Of a stretch of DNA of 64,000 nucleotides, positions 56,307 to 64,000 are shown in pieces (the first letter of the stretch is position 1; every line of letters begins with the position of its first letter). Origin of the DNA: Marinomonas pollencensis (GTDB lineage: Bacteria; Pseudomonadota; Gammaproteobacteria; Pseudomonadales; Marinomonadaceae). A model generated the notes under the pieces. The model was not told where the DNA came from. It searched no databases and saw nothing but the letters and a program-made list of their open reading frames with translations. The position numbers and the translations under genes were made by a program. The stretch lies in NCBI RefSeq assembly GCF_003387375.1, contig NZ_QUNG01000006.1, positions 147,345 through 211,344 on the forward strand. The letters are read 5' to 3'.

Positions 56307-56483
56307 CCCTTTATCAGCGCAGATAAGGTGATTTTTTGCTGGCAGTATGTGGTGAACTGAATTAGCATCAGCGGCGAAAATATAAAGCCCCAAAGGGGGA
56401 TGGCACCGTAGTCGGTAATGTATTAGGTGCCAGAAGGATACAAGCTTACCGAATTAATAACATGACAGTTTAGGATCTAAAAA

Positions 56484-57056
56484 ATGCCAAAGGCGAGTGA
56501 AATTAAAAAGAATATGGCCGTCGAACACGATGGTAAAACTTTTATCGTACGTGACATTGAACGCTCTGTGCCACAAGGCCGTGCGGGTGGTAGTTTATAC
56601 CGCATGCGCATGTACGATGTGGTAACCGGACGCAAAGTAGATGAGACCTTTAAAGATTCTGAAATGATGAGTCTTGCAGACCTAGTGCGTCGTCCCGTTA
56701 TGTTTTCTTATGCTGACGGTGAAGAATACGTTTTCATGGACAATGAAGACTACACACCTTACAGCTTAAACAAAGAATCCATTGAAGAGGAGCTGTTGTT
56801 CCTAAACGAAGCAACGACAGGCATTCAAGTTGTGTTGGTTGATGATGCGCCAGTCGCATTAGAGCTGCCAACTAACGTAGAGCTGGAAGTGATCGAAACT
56901 GACCCGTCTATTAAAGGCGCATCAGCGACTTCTCGTAACAAACCTGCGAAGTTAGCAACAGGGGCTATTATTCAAGTGCCTGAACATATTTCTACCGGTG
57001 ACAAGATCAAGGTGAACGTCGAAGAGCGTAAGTTCGCAGGCCGCGCCGACAAGTAA
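56484..57056 (+). CDS. efpL: Elongation factor P-like protein EfpL (YeiP)
   Basis: EfpL (190 residues) is the EF-P paralogue that helps ribosomes through polyproline and other difficult motifs. Three beta-barrel domains are present: KOW-like (1-65), OB (70-130) and C-terminal OB (135-190). The tip of domain I reads [15 protein letters not shown] with Arg33 in place of the modifiable Lys34 of EF-P, the mark of EfpL, which needs no modification enzyme. It has no neighbouring epmA/B. A strong terminator follows at 57085. Confidence 0.93.
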   Translation: MPKASEIKKNMAVEHDGKTFIVRDIERSVPQGRAGGSLYRMRMYDVVTGRKVDETFKDSEMMSLADLVRRPVMFSYADGEEYVFMDNEDYTPYSLNKESIEEELLFLNEATTGIQVVLVDDAPVALELPTNVELEVIETDPSIKGASATSRNKPAKLATGAIIQVPEHISTGDKIKVNVEERKFAGRADK

Positions 57057-57084
57057 CTTGTTTTCGTTATTGGCAAGTTCCTCT

Positions 57085-57114
57085 AAAAAACGCAGCTTAG
57101 TGCTGCGTTTTTTT
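57085..57114 (+). terminator. Terminator of efpL
   Basis: An A6 run, stem GCAGC-TTAGT-GCTGC extended by flanking C-G and A-T pairs, and T7 form a compact classical terminator. Confidence 0.9.
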
Positions 57115-57216
57115 ATGGCTTTTCATGTACAATCCGGCCATCTTATTTTTCATCTGAGCCTCGCTATTCGAGCGGATGATTATTTCACACTTTTACGCAG
57201 TAAGTGACTCAACAAC

Positions 57217-57771
57217 ATGGCTATCAAAGCAACCGTTTATAAAGCTTCTTTACAAGTGTCCGATATGGACCGCAATCATTACCAAAGTTACGATCTTACC
57301 CTTGCGCTACACCCGTCAGAAACCGAAGAGCGCATGATGGTTCGCCTTGCCGCATTTGGCTTATTGGCCGATGAAAAAGAAGGTGACGAACAGCTGAGTT
57401 TTACCAAGGGCATCAGCACCGAAGATGAACCTGATTTATGGCAAAAGAATTTTTCTGATGAAGTGTTGGTTTGGGTTGAGCTAGGCCAGCCAGATGAGAA
57501 ACGCCTGCGCAAGGCATGCGGCCGAGGTCAGCAAGTTATTGTTGTTAACTACAACGATAAATCCGATATTTGGTGGGAACAGAACAAAGGCAAAACAAGC
57601 CGTTTTAATAACCTTAGAGTGTTAAAGTTTGCCGAAGCGGAAGTACAAAAACTGTCCGCCCTATGTGCTCGCTCGATGCAACTTAATATGACCATTCAAG
57701 ATGGTGAAATGTGGGTGTCCAGTGAATTGGGCGAATGCAGCTTAACCCCCATCTGGCGTGGTGAGCAGTAA
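57217..57771 (+). CDS. yaeQ: YaeQ family protein
   Basis: YaeQ (184 residues) has a variant PD-(D/E)XK nuclease fold, and is reported to complement rfaH mutants in E. coli, though its function remains unclear. Family blocks seen are the start MAIKATVYKASLQVSDMDR, RLAAFGLLA, GISTEDEPDLW, WVELGQPDEKRLRKACGR and the end TPIWRGEQ. The last codons lie within a 70-base degenerate tandem repeat that continues past the stop codon. Confidence 0.93.
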   Translation: MAIKATVYKASLQVSDMDRNHYQSYDLTLALHPSETEERMMVRLAAFGLLADEKEGDEQLSFTKGISTEDEPDLWQKNFSDEVLVWVELGQPDEKRLRKACGRGQQVIVVNYNDKSDIWWEQNKGKTSRFNNLRVLKFAEAEVQKLSALCARSMQLNMTIQDGEMWVSSELGECSLTPIWRGEQ

Positions 57772-57884
57772 GCTCAGCTTACAAGCTGAATCGTCTGAAA
57801 CTTAGACTGGTTTTACACCCAGCTGGCAAGGTGAGAAGTAAGCTAACCTTGCCAGCTAAATAGGCCGAAACTCAAACTAGTTTT
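57741..57884 (+). repeat. Degenerate 70-base tandem duplication at the yaeQ 3' end
   Basis: Bases 57741-57810 align without gaps to 57811-57880, and the match continues to 57884. By hand count about 56 of 74 positions are identical. The first copy contains the last ten codons of yaeQ and its stop; the second copy is noncoding. Confidence 0.7.
57821..57857. terminator. Perfect 12-bp stem-loop in the second repeat copy
   Basis: AGCTGGCAAGGT and ACCTTGCCAGCT pair around a 13-base loop, between convergent yaeQ and dienelactone hydrolase genes. No T tract follows directly. The first repeat copy cannot form this stem. Confidence 0.5.
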
Positions 57885-58620
57885 TGTGTAGGTTTTTCTG
57901 AAATAGCGCCACGGCTTTGGCGTAAAACTCTAACGCCAGTGCTGGGTCGTAACGCTCACCTTCATCGCGCATAAAAGCGTGCTGACCGTTTACTTCATAC
58001 CAGGTAAAATTGCGCTCTGTATCCAAGAGGTGTTGATAAATTTTACTACGACCCTCAGCCGGCACATGTGGGTCTTGTTTCCCCCAGACCATCACCAGCT
58101 CACCTTGAATCTGCTCGGTTAAGGTAAACGAATCATTGCCTTCGTTGCATGGAATCGTATTCGAGTGAATGTCTGTGGCATACAGGCAGAAGCTGGCTTG
58201 AATGCGCGGATTTAACGCAGCACGATAGGCCAGATGACCTCCCAAACAAACGCCCATAGAGCCAAATTGGCCGTTGCAATAAGCCTGTTGCGCAAAATAG
58301 TCCAGCATCGCGACCGTATCGCTATCGTGCGCTTCTAGTGGCTTAGTAAACTTATCTGCATTGCCTTTGTCTTTGCCTGCGTCGTCGTAGCCTAATACGG
58401 TGCCGATGGGGTTTAGCTCATGAAATACTTCAGGAACGACCACAACAAAACCATGACCTGCCATGATAGCCGCTGAACGTGCTATTGGTGCGGTCTGTTG
58501 AAAAATCTCAGAATAGAAGAAAATACAAGGAAAGCGGCCTTCGGCTTGCGGGCGATAAACGGTGCAACGCATGGTGCCTGTTGGCGTGTTAAGATCTTGA
58601 TCGTGTTTTTGAATAATCAT
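57877..58620 (-). CDS. Dienelactone hydrolase family protein
   Basis: The 247-residue alpha/beta hydrolase has the dienelactone-hydrolase triad: Cys in GSMGVCLGGHLAYRA, Asp in WGKQDPHVP and His in VNGQHAFMRD. Dienelactone hydrolase proper works in chlorocatechol breakdown, but no catabolic cluster is near, so general ester or lactone hydrolysis is all that can be claimed. ATG 58620 with AGGAAT upstream is the start; a frame reaching 58707 adds 29 residues that look noncoding and run into the divergent promoter region. Confidence 0.88.
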   Translation of the reverse strand: MIIQKHDQDLNTPTGTMRCTVYRPQAEGRFPCIFFYSEIFQQTAPIARSAAIMAGHGFVVVVPEVFHELNPIGTVLGYDDAGKDKGNADKFTKPLEAHDSDTVAMLDYFAQQAYCNGQFGSMGVCLGGHLAYRAALNPRIQASFCLYATDIHSNTIPCNEGNDSFTLTEQIQGELVMVWGKQDPHVPAEGRSKIYQHLLDTERNFTWYEVNGQHAFMRDEGERYDPALALEFYAKAVALFQKNLHKN

Positions 58621-58770
58621 GATATTCCTAATGTCAGGGTCTGATGAAAAGAAAAGAGCATAAAAAAAGTGACAATGCCGTAATAACAGACATGATATTC
58701 GACCCAACTAGGATGAGCCAGTATCAAACATGAAATTGGCACGGGTAGGGCTCGATGAGAAGAGGATTTT

Positions 58771-59862
58771 GTGCGAATTTTATTGATTAGTGCTTACGAA
58801 GCAAGCAGCCATAAGGCTTGGGCGAACTCATTAATGAGCCAGTTGGCAGAACATGACTGGAGTTATATGGCATTACCTGCGCGGCATTTTGCGTGGCGTA
58901 TTCGCGGTAATGCAATGAGTTTTGCGTTTGATCCTAAGTTTAAGACTTTATTAGAAAAGCCGTATGATTTGATCATTGCCACTTCAATGACGGACTGCGT
59001 GGGTTTGAAGGCGTTTTGTCCGGATTTACAAAATATCCCTTGGTTCGTGTATTTTCATGAAAACCAATTTGCTTACCCTGCCAGCGCTCAGCAACAAGGT
59101 CTAGTCGAAATGCAAATGGTGACCTTATACAGCGCATTGGCGGCAGATCAGTGCATTTTTAACAGTCAATTTAACAAAGACTCTTTTTTCTCTGGGGCAC
59201 GGGCTTTGTTAACAAAGCTGCCGGATTATGTATCGCCGGATTGGCTCAATGTAACCGAAGAGAAAGCCAAAGTGCTTGCCGTGCCTATTAGTCAATTGCG
59301 AGCAGAGCCGTCGCGCCAAAAAAGGCAAGCAGGAGGCCCCGTTCGTTTAGTGTGGTCCGCAAGATGGGAGTACGACAAAGGGCCAGATCGTTTATTAGCG
59401 ATTCTTCAGGAGCTAAAGCGTCGTCATGTGCCGTTTGAAATAGCGATTTTAGGTGAACAGTTTCGGACAATACCCAAAGAGTTTGAGCAAATTAAGCAAG
59501 ACTTTTCAGAGTATATTCATCAATTTGGTTACGCACAAAACCGCCAAGACTACCTCAACTGTTTGGCCACCGCCGACATGGTGCTGTCCACCGCATTGCA
59601 TGAATTTCAGGGCTTAGCCGTGCTCGAAGCCGTGTCCCTTGGTTGCGTTCCCGTACTGCCAAACAGACAAGTCTACCCAGAACTCTTTGGCGACCAATAC
59701 CTCTATCACAGTCACAATGCCAATATACAACTCGAAGCCAAAAGCGCGGTAGACCTGATCATTAAAATAAACTTAGAAAACACGCCCGCGCCCTCAACAA
59801 AACAATTTCAAACAAAGTGTTTATTGCCAGAGTACCGCCGCCTGATTAGCGCCATGTCATAG
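58771..59862 (+). CDS. DUF3524 glycosyltransferase, GTDC1/QTMAN-like
   Basis: This GT-B glycosyltransferase has 363 residues. The N-terminal DUF3524 domain (about 1-170) contains the diagnostic WFVYFHENQFAYP block and TSMTDCVGLKAF. The C-terminal GT4-type domain has LVWSARWEYDKGPDRLL and the EFQGLAVLEAVSLG nucleotide-sugar site. Human GTDC1 (QTMAN) attaches mannose to queuosine in tRNA-Asp, and bacterial homologues are annotated by that similarity. Whether this one mannosylates queuosine is an inference. The start is GTG 58771 after AGAGGA. It stands alone, transcribed away from the hydrolase gene. Confidence 0.85.
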   Translation: MRILLISAYEASSHKAWANSLMSQLAEHDWSYMALPARHFAWRIRGNAMSFAFDPKFKTLLEKPYDLIIATSMTDCVGLKAFCPDLQNIPWFVYFHENQFAYPASAQQQGLVEMQMVTLYSALAADQCIFNSQFNKDSFFSGARALLTKLPDYVSPDWLNVTEEKAKVLAVPISQLRAEPSRQKRQAGGPVRLVWSARWEYDKGPDRLLAILQELKRRHVPFEIAILGEQFRTIPKEFEQIKQDFSEYIHQFGYAQNRQDYLNCLATADMVLSTALHEFQGLAVLEAVSLGCVPVLPNRQVYPELFGDQYLYHSHNANIQLEAKSAVDLIIKINLENTPAPSTKQFQTKCLLPEYRRLISAMS

Positions 59863-59894
59863 CACTGTAAAGACAATCAGTGTATTTTATTAAG

Positions 59895-59934
59895 CTCAGA
59901 GTGAGTGCCCTGTGGCGCTTAACTCACTTCTGAG
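59895..59934. repeat. Long imperfect hairpin upstream of the WYL regulator
   Basis: CTCAGAGTGAGTGCC pairs with GGC..ACTCACTTCTGAG around CTGT, with small bulges. It follows the glycosyltransferase gene and precedes the WYL gene by 26 bases, so it could be a terminator (GGTTTTATT follows) or an operator or RNA element of the defence locus. Confidence 0.5.
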
Positions 59935-59960
59935 AGGTTTTATTATCAGCCGTATATGGA

Positions 59961-60797
59961 ATGGATTCTATGGATGTAGCGCAGCGTTACTGGATGCTCG
60001 AACTAATTGCTTTTTGGGAAGGCCAAATAAACACCAAACCACTGATGAATGCATTAGGATTAACGCGTCAAAGTGTGAGCCACCTGCTTAAGCAATATCA
60101 AGAGAAATTCCCAAATGCACTGGTATACGATACGACCCTCAAATCCTATTGCATTACAGAAGACTTTGTTCCCCACTATATAGATCAAACGCTTGATGAA
60201 TACTTCTCATGGCTGAATTTTGGCAATATCCCTACTTTTCCTGAAAAGCCTGTTCAACGCCCACAGTATCGTATCGCACCGTTGCCGCGTTTTGTCTCGC
60301 CGCTTGTTATGCGCCCCTTACTCAAAGCAGTAAAGGAAAAAACCGCCGTAGATTGTGAATATCTGTCCGTTTCTAGTAGTGACCCACAAGGTCGATTGCT
60401 GTACCCCCATTGCTTTGTGAAAACAGCGAACCGTTGGCATGTTAGAGCCTATTGCGCATTGCGCCAGTGTTATCTCGATTTTGTTTTAAGTCGATTTCAG
60501 AAAATAGACTACGACGGTGGTGTGAGTGAGTTTACACAAGAACAAGATGATGGCTGGAATACAAAGGTCACTTTAATCCTCGCACCAGACTCGCGTCTCA
60601 ATGATAAGCAAAAACGCGTGCTAGAAAATGATTACGGCATGAAAGATGGCCAGCTCCATATCGTGACTCGTGGCTGTCTCGTTAAATACACACTCGACGA
60701 TCTGCAGATAAAAACCAAAATGCTTGAAGCCAACCCACAAGCACAGCAACTCGTGTGTGTTAATTACGCCGACATAAAAAACTGGATGTACGACTAA
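59961..60797 (+). CDS. WYL-domain transcriptional regulator, CapW/BrxR-like
   Basis: The 278-residue protein has an N-terminal winged helix-turn-helix (about 1-70; TKPLMNALGLTRQSVSHLL), a WYL domain (about 125-185) and a C-terminal WCX extension. In the WYL domain, YPHCFVKTANRWHVRAYC followed by YLDFVLSRF is the pattern of the BrxR/CapW regulators that repress BREX, CBASS and other phage-defence operons. It lies 132 bases upstream of cas1 on the same strand, so repression of the type I-F cas genes is a reasonable inference. The ATG has no clear ribosome site; ATG 59970 is an alternative. Confidence 0.82.
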   Translation: MDSMDVAQRYWMLELIAFWEGQINTKPLMNALGLTRQSVSHLLKQYQEKFPNALVYDTTLKSYCITEDFVPHYIDQTLDEYFSWLNFGNIPTFPEKPVQRPQYRIAPLPRFVSPLVMRPLLKAVKEKTAVDCEYLSVSSSDPQGRLLYPHCFVKTANRWHVRAYCALRQCYLDFVLSRFQKIDYDGGVSEFTQEQDDGWNTKVTLILAPDSRLNDKQKRVLENDYGMKDGQLHIVTRGCLVKYTLDDLQIKTKMLEANPQAQQLVCVNYADIKNWMYD

Positions 60798-60830
60798 TAA
60801 AGCGACTTTTAACTTGATTTAGAGCATAAC

Positions 60831-60863
60831 CTGTCAAATTTCTTTACCTGTAAAAAATGACAG
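60831..60863. promoter_or_regulatory. Inverted repeat upstream of cas1
   Basis: CTGTCA and TGACAG are perfect 6-bp arms 21 bases apart, about 70-100 bases before cas1. A second small palindrome, AGCGA-AC-TCGCT, lies at 60896-60907. Both are candidate sites for the WYL regulator. Confidence 0.4.
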
Positions 60864-60929
60864 TATTGTCGGATAAGAAGAACCAAGGCAGAGTGAGCGA
60901 ACTCGCTAAAACGGATGTAAGGAATAGTC

Positions 60930-61904
60930 ATGGAACAGTTCTCACCATCGGATATGAAAACCATATTGCACTCCAAACGCGCCAATATGTATTACCTAGA
61001 ATACTGCCGACTTTTGGTGAAAGATGGTCGAGTTGAATATGTGACAGATGAGGGGAAGCAGTCGCTTTATTGGAATATTCCAATTGCGAATTCAACCTGC
61101 TTGTTACTAGGTAATGGAACGTCAATCACTCAAGCTGCTGTGCGTGAATTAGCAAAATCGGGCGTATTGATTGGTTTTTGTGGAGGAGGTGGTGCGCCGT
61201 TATTTTCCACTAATGAAGTCGATTTCGAGGTGTCATTTTTTAGTCCGCAAAGTGAATATCGTCCCGTAGAGTATCTTCAAGCTTGGGTGTCGTTTTGGTT
61301 TGATGAAGAAAAACGTTTAGCCGCAGCCAAGCAAATTCAAGTCCTTCGAATTGAATATACGAGGCAGCAGTGGGTTAATAATTCAGCGCTAAAAGACGCG
61401 AATATTGCCATTAGTGTGGCTGACCTGAATAAAGCCTTGGACAGTTTTACCCAAGCAGTAGAAAAAGTATCCCATACCCAAGAGCTTATGCTCGCCGAAG
61501 CAAGGCTAACCAAAACCCTCTATAAGATTATTTGTGCCGTCACAGGTTATAACGACTTTAAACGCGTGAAGCAGGGGGCTGGTGTCGATCTTGCCAATCG
61601 CTTTTTAGATCATGGTAACTATCTTGCCTATGGGTTAGGTGCCACAGCCACTTGGGTGTTAGGTTTGCCTCATGGGTTGTCTGTTCTCCACGGGAAAACT
61701 CGTCGTGGTGGTTTAGTGTTTGATGCAGCGGATTTGATAAAAGACGGCATCATCCTGCCACAAGCCTTTATTAGCGCCATGAATGGCGATAGCGAACAAG
61801 AATTTCGCCAGGCTTGTATCACTAACATTCGTCGCTGTGAATCCCTCGATTATATAATCGACAGTCTCAAGCAAATCAGTGAAACGCTTGGGGAAAAGAA
61901 ATGA
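60930..61904 (+). CDS. cas1: CRISPR-associated endonuclease Cas1, subtype I-F
   Basis: Cas1 is the integrase that inserts new spacers into the CRISPR array. The 324-residue product has the I-F type sequence, with catalytic residues Glu190 (MLAEARLTKTLYK), His254 (GLSVLHGKTRRGG) and Asp265 with Asp268 (VFDAADLIKDG), numbers that agree with those I recall for the Pseudomonas aeruginosa enzyme. The N-terminal beta domain (YLEYCRLLVKDGRVEYVT) is also present. AAGGAA lies 5 bases before ATG 60930. It overlaps the next gene by four bases, giving the cas1-cas2/3 order unique to subtype I-F. Confidence 0.95.
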   Translation: MEQFSPSDMKTILHSKRANMYYLEYCRLLVKDGRVEYVTDEGKQSLYWNIPIANSTCLLLGNGTSITQAAVRELAKSGVLIGFCGGGGAPLFSTNEVDFEVSFFSPQSEYRPVEYLQAWVSFWFDEEKRLAAAKQIQVLRIEYTRQQWVNNSALKDANIAISVADLNKALDSFTQAVEKVSHTQELMLAEARLTKTLYKIICAVTGYNDFKRVKQGAGVDLANRFLDHGNYLAYGLGATATWVLGLPHGLSVLHGKTRRGGLVFDAADLIKDGIILPQAFISAMNGDSEQEFRQACITNIRRCESLDYIIDSLKQISETLGEKK

Positions 61905-64000
61905 ACATCCTTCTCGTCTCCCAATGCTCTAAAAAAGCCTTAAAAGAAACCCGTCGCGTCATTGATCAGTTTGCGGAGCGAACTGGGGATCGAACATGGC
62001 AAACCGCCATAACGGAACAAGGCTTAGCCACCTTACGTAAACTACTTAAAAAGACAGCGCGCCGAAATACGTCAGTAGCGTGTCATTGGATTCGTGGGCG
62101 TAACAGAACAGAATTGAAATGGCTGGTGGGTAATCCGCGTCGTTTTAACGAATGGGGTAGTGTGCCGACGAACGTAACGGGTCGAGATATCTTGCGTTCA
62201 GGCGATGAAAATACGTGGCAAACCGCAGAAGATATTCGCGTGTTGGCTGGGATTGCAGCACTGTTTCATGATTTTGGTAAAGCCAATAAAGCTTTTCAAG
62301 AGAAATTAAAACCTTTTTCAGGTAAAAAGAAAAAAACTTACGAACCTTATCGCCATGAATGGGTATCTGTACGATTGTTTGAAGCCTTTGTGATACATGC
62401 GATTGAAGGTGTGGAGAAAAGTAAGCAAGACGCGGCATGGTTAACCTTGTTAAGTAACTTGCCTGACGACATTGAAAGCAAGGTGATGGCGAATCTTAAA
62501 AAAGATGGAATCGATACAAAAATCTATTCGCCATTATGTTTGCTTCCACCTGTTGCTAAAGCAGTGGCATGGCTTATTCTGTCTCATCATAAATTGCCAG
62601 AGCCTTTTGACGAAGATGTAGAACTGGTGAAATATCCAGAAGGTATCATTGATGGTGGTTATATCTGTGCCGAATGGAACTCCTCGCAATGCCGTACTCA
62701 AGATTGGAAAACTAATGAAATAGCAGCAGTTTGGTTTTTTGAAAAGGGCACACCATTTTGCAGTAAAGTCTGGCGTGAGCGTGTTGGTCGTATCGCAACG
62801 CAAGGCGCTAAACGTGCGCAGCTACATACGCAAGACTGGCTGAATCAGCCATTTTCCTTGCACCTTGCTCGACTTAGCTTGATGTTGGGCGATCACTATT
62901 ATTCTTCACAAAAGTCCATTGGTCCCAAGAGTTCATGGCATGACGATAAAGGCTACAAAAAAGTCTACGCCAACACATGGCGCGAGCGAGGCAGCCGAGA
63001 CAATGGGAAGTACAATCAAACCTTAGATGAGCATTTAATTGGTGTGTACCGTCATAGCCATCAAATCGTACGGTCTTTGTCATCGTTAAAAGAATCCTTA
63101 CCTGTTATCACCCGACACCCCGAATTGAAGAAGCGTACGCTAGACAGCCGTTTCGCTTGGCAGAATAAAGCTTACGAATTAGCGGTCAGTGTTAGAGGTA
63201 AAGCCAAACAGCATGGCTTTTTTGGGGTGAATGTCGCTTCCACTGGCAAAGGCAAAACCTTTGCCAACGCGCGTATTATGTATGGCCTTGCTGATGACAG
63301 GAAAGGCTGCCGATTTAGTGTCGCACTTGGGCTGCGTACCTTAACTCTACAAACCGGTGATGCCTTTAAAGACTTATTGCGACTCGACGACGAAGATTTA
63401 GCGGTTCTCATTGGTTCCAAAGCCGTGAAAGATTTACATGAACAAGCGAAAACCAAGCGAGTGCTAGAAGAAGAAAGCAAACAGGAAGTCTTGTTAGGGT
63501 CAGAATCTGCCAATGATTTCAGTGACCAAGACAGCTACGTCAGCTACGAAGGCATGTTAGGTGATGGGCCATTATCGCGTTGGTTAGAAAACTCCCCAAA
63601 AAATAACAAATTGGTGAATGCGCCTGTCTTGGTGAGCACCGTCGATCACCTAATGCCATCGACCGAAGGCAGTCGAGGCGGCAAACAAATAGCGCCCATG
63701 CTGCGCTTGCTAACGTCGGATTTAGTGCTGGATGAGCCGGATGACTTCGGCTTAGAAGATTTACCCGCCTTGTGTCGATTGGTGAATTGGGCAGGCATGT
63801 TAGGATCGAATGTGCTGCTGTCATCAGCGACATTGCCGCCCGATTTGATCAATGCGTTATTCGCCGCGTATCTTGCTGGCCGCAAACATTACGAAGCCGC
63901 TGTCAGTGTGAATCCAAGCCAAACGCCTAATGTGGTCTGTGCTTGGTTTGATGAATTTCGCAGTGATTCCATTCAAGCCAGTGAGCAGACTGTTTTTTCT
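61901..64000 (+). CDS. cas3: Cas2-Cas3 fusion helicase-nuclease, subtype I-F, 3' end outside window
   Basis: The frame is open from ATG 61901 to the last base, giving the first 700 residues. An N-terminal Cas2-like domain (about 1-95, starting MNILLVSQCSKKALKETRRV) is followed by an HD nuclease with FHDFGKANKAF (His123, Asp124). The superfamily 2 helicase has Walker A ASTGKGKT (Ser447-Thr453), DEPDD (from Asp611) and SSATLPP (from Ser641). It unwinds and degrades target DNA when recruited by the Csy complex; as a Cas2 fusion it also joins Cas1 in spacer acquisition. The remaining helicase part, csy1-4 and any array should lie to the right. Confidence 0.95.
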   Translation, partial: MNILLVSQCSKKALKETRRVIDQFAERTGDRTWQTAITEQGLATLRKLLKKTARRNTSVACHWIRGRNRTELKWLVGNPRRFNEWGSVPTNVTGRDILRSGDENTWQTAEDIRVLAGIAALFHDFGKANKAFQEKLKPFSGKKKKTYEPYRHEWVSVRLFEAFVIHAIEGVEKSKQDAAWLTLLSNLPDDIESKVMANLKKDGIDTKIYSPLCLLPPVAKAVAWLILSHHKLPEPFDEDVELVKYPEGIIDGGYICAEWNSSQCRTQDWKTNEIAAVWFFEKGTPFCSKVWRERVGRIATQGAKRAQLHTQDWLNQPFSLHLARLSLMLGDHYYSSQKSIGPKSSWHDDKGYKKVYANTWRERGSRDNGKYNQTLDEHLIGVYRHSHQIVRSLSSLKESLPVITRHPELKKRTLDSRFAWQNKAYELAVSVRGKAKQHGFFGVNVASTGKGKTFANARIMYGLADDRKGCRFSVALGLRTLTLQTGDAFKDLLRLDDEDLAVLIGSKAVKDLHEQAKTKRVLEEESKQEVLLGSESANDFSDQDSYVSYEGMLGDGPLSRWLENSPKNNKLVNAPVLVSTVDHLMPSTEGSRGGKQIAPMLRLLTSDLVLDEPDDFGLEDLPALCRLVNWAGMLGSNVLLSSATLPPDLINALFAAYLAGRKHYEAAVSVNPSQTPNVVCAWFDEFRSDSIQASEQTVFS

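Noticed and set aside
57877..58707. Long form of the dienelactone hydrolase
   Set aside because: The extra N-terminal residues are not conserved in the family, while ATG 58620 has a good ribosome site.
59863..64000. A CRISPR array near cas1
   Set aside because: No direct repeats of 28 bases with regular spacers are visible. In subtype I-F the array normally lies beyond csy4, outside this window.

Overview
The window looks like chromosome from a marine gammaproteobacterium of the Oceanospirillales, most like Marinomonas or a close relative. The reasons are moderate GC, the block fimV-truA-trpF-(trpBA)-accD-folC-dedD-cvpA-purF (the Pseudomonas-type order with trpBA inserted), many c-di-GMP and response-regulator genes, and homologues such as EfpL, YaeQ, DUF1415, FxsA and a type I-F CRISPR-Cas system. 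The genus is an inference from gene content; no rRNA or marker search could be done. I saw no tRNA, rRNA or insertion sequence.

Layout. 1-7.2 kb: a membrane diguanylate cyclase cut by the left edge, an RluA-type pseudouridine synthase, rlmM, an L,D-transpeptidase with a small cysteine-cluster protein, and a convergent pair of multi-receiver response regulators, one ending in GGDEF. 7.2-16.6 kb: housekeeping genes (ppiC, a TIGR01244 protein, leuA with a divergent Lrp/AsnC regulator, ribA, a SrmB-like helicase, DUF1415, CvfB-like, PanE-like, yajQ, an alkyltransferase-like protein, fxsA). 16.6-18.8 kb: groESL behind a sigma32-like promoter. 18.8-24 kb: accessory regulators (AraC, NmrA-like reductase, LysR divergent from pirin) and an EAL gene preceded by a strong Fur-box-like site. 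24-34.8 kb: the fimV-to-purF biosynthetic block. In Pseudomonas the gene after purF is metZ. Here only about 33 codons resembling the MetZ N-terminus remain, and an RND efflux pair on the opposite strand follows.

39.5-46.5 kb: uup, a DUF2760 gene and two divergent Hsp70-like genes form one tight unit, the best candidate here for an uncharacterised system. 46.5-53.3 kb: a secreted lipase, a YeeE/YedE sulfur-compound transporter, a PAS-PAS-GGDEF-EAL protein and a Cache chemoreceptor. 53.6-59.9 kb: rraA, an acidic unknown protein, an M14 carboxypeptidase coupled to a MazG-like hydrolase, efpL, yaeQ, a dienelactone hydrolase and a GTDC1/QTMAN-like glycosyltransferase. 59.9-64 kb: a WYL-domain regulator of CapW/BrxR type, then cas1 and the cas2-cas3 fusion of a type I-F CRISPR-Cas locus that runs off the right edge. 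The effector (Csy) genes and any array lie outside the window.

Three themes recur: c-di-GMP signalling (three GGDEF-containing and two EAL-containing proteins, one being both), protein quality control (GroESL, the Hsp70 pair, PpiC), and phage defence at the right end.
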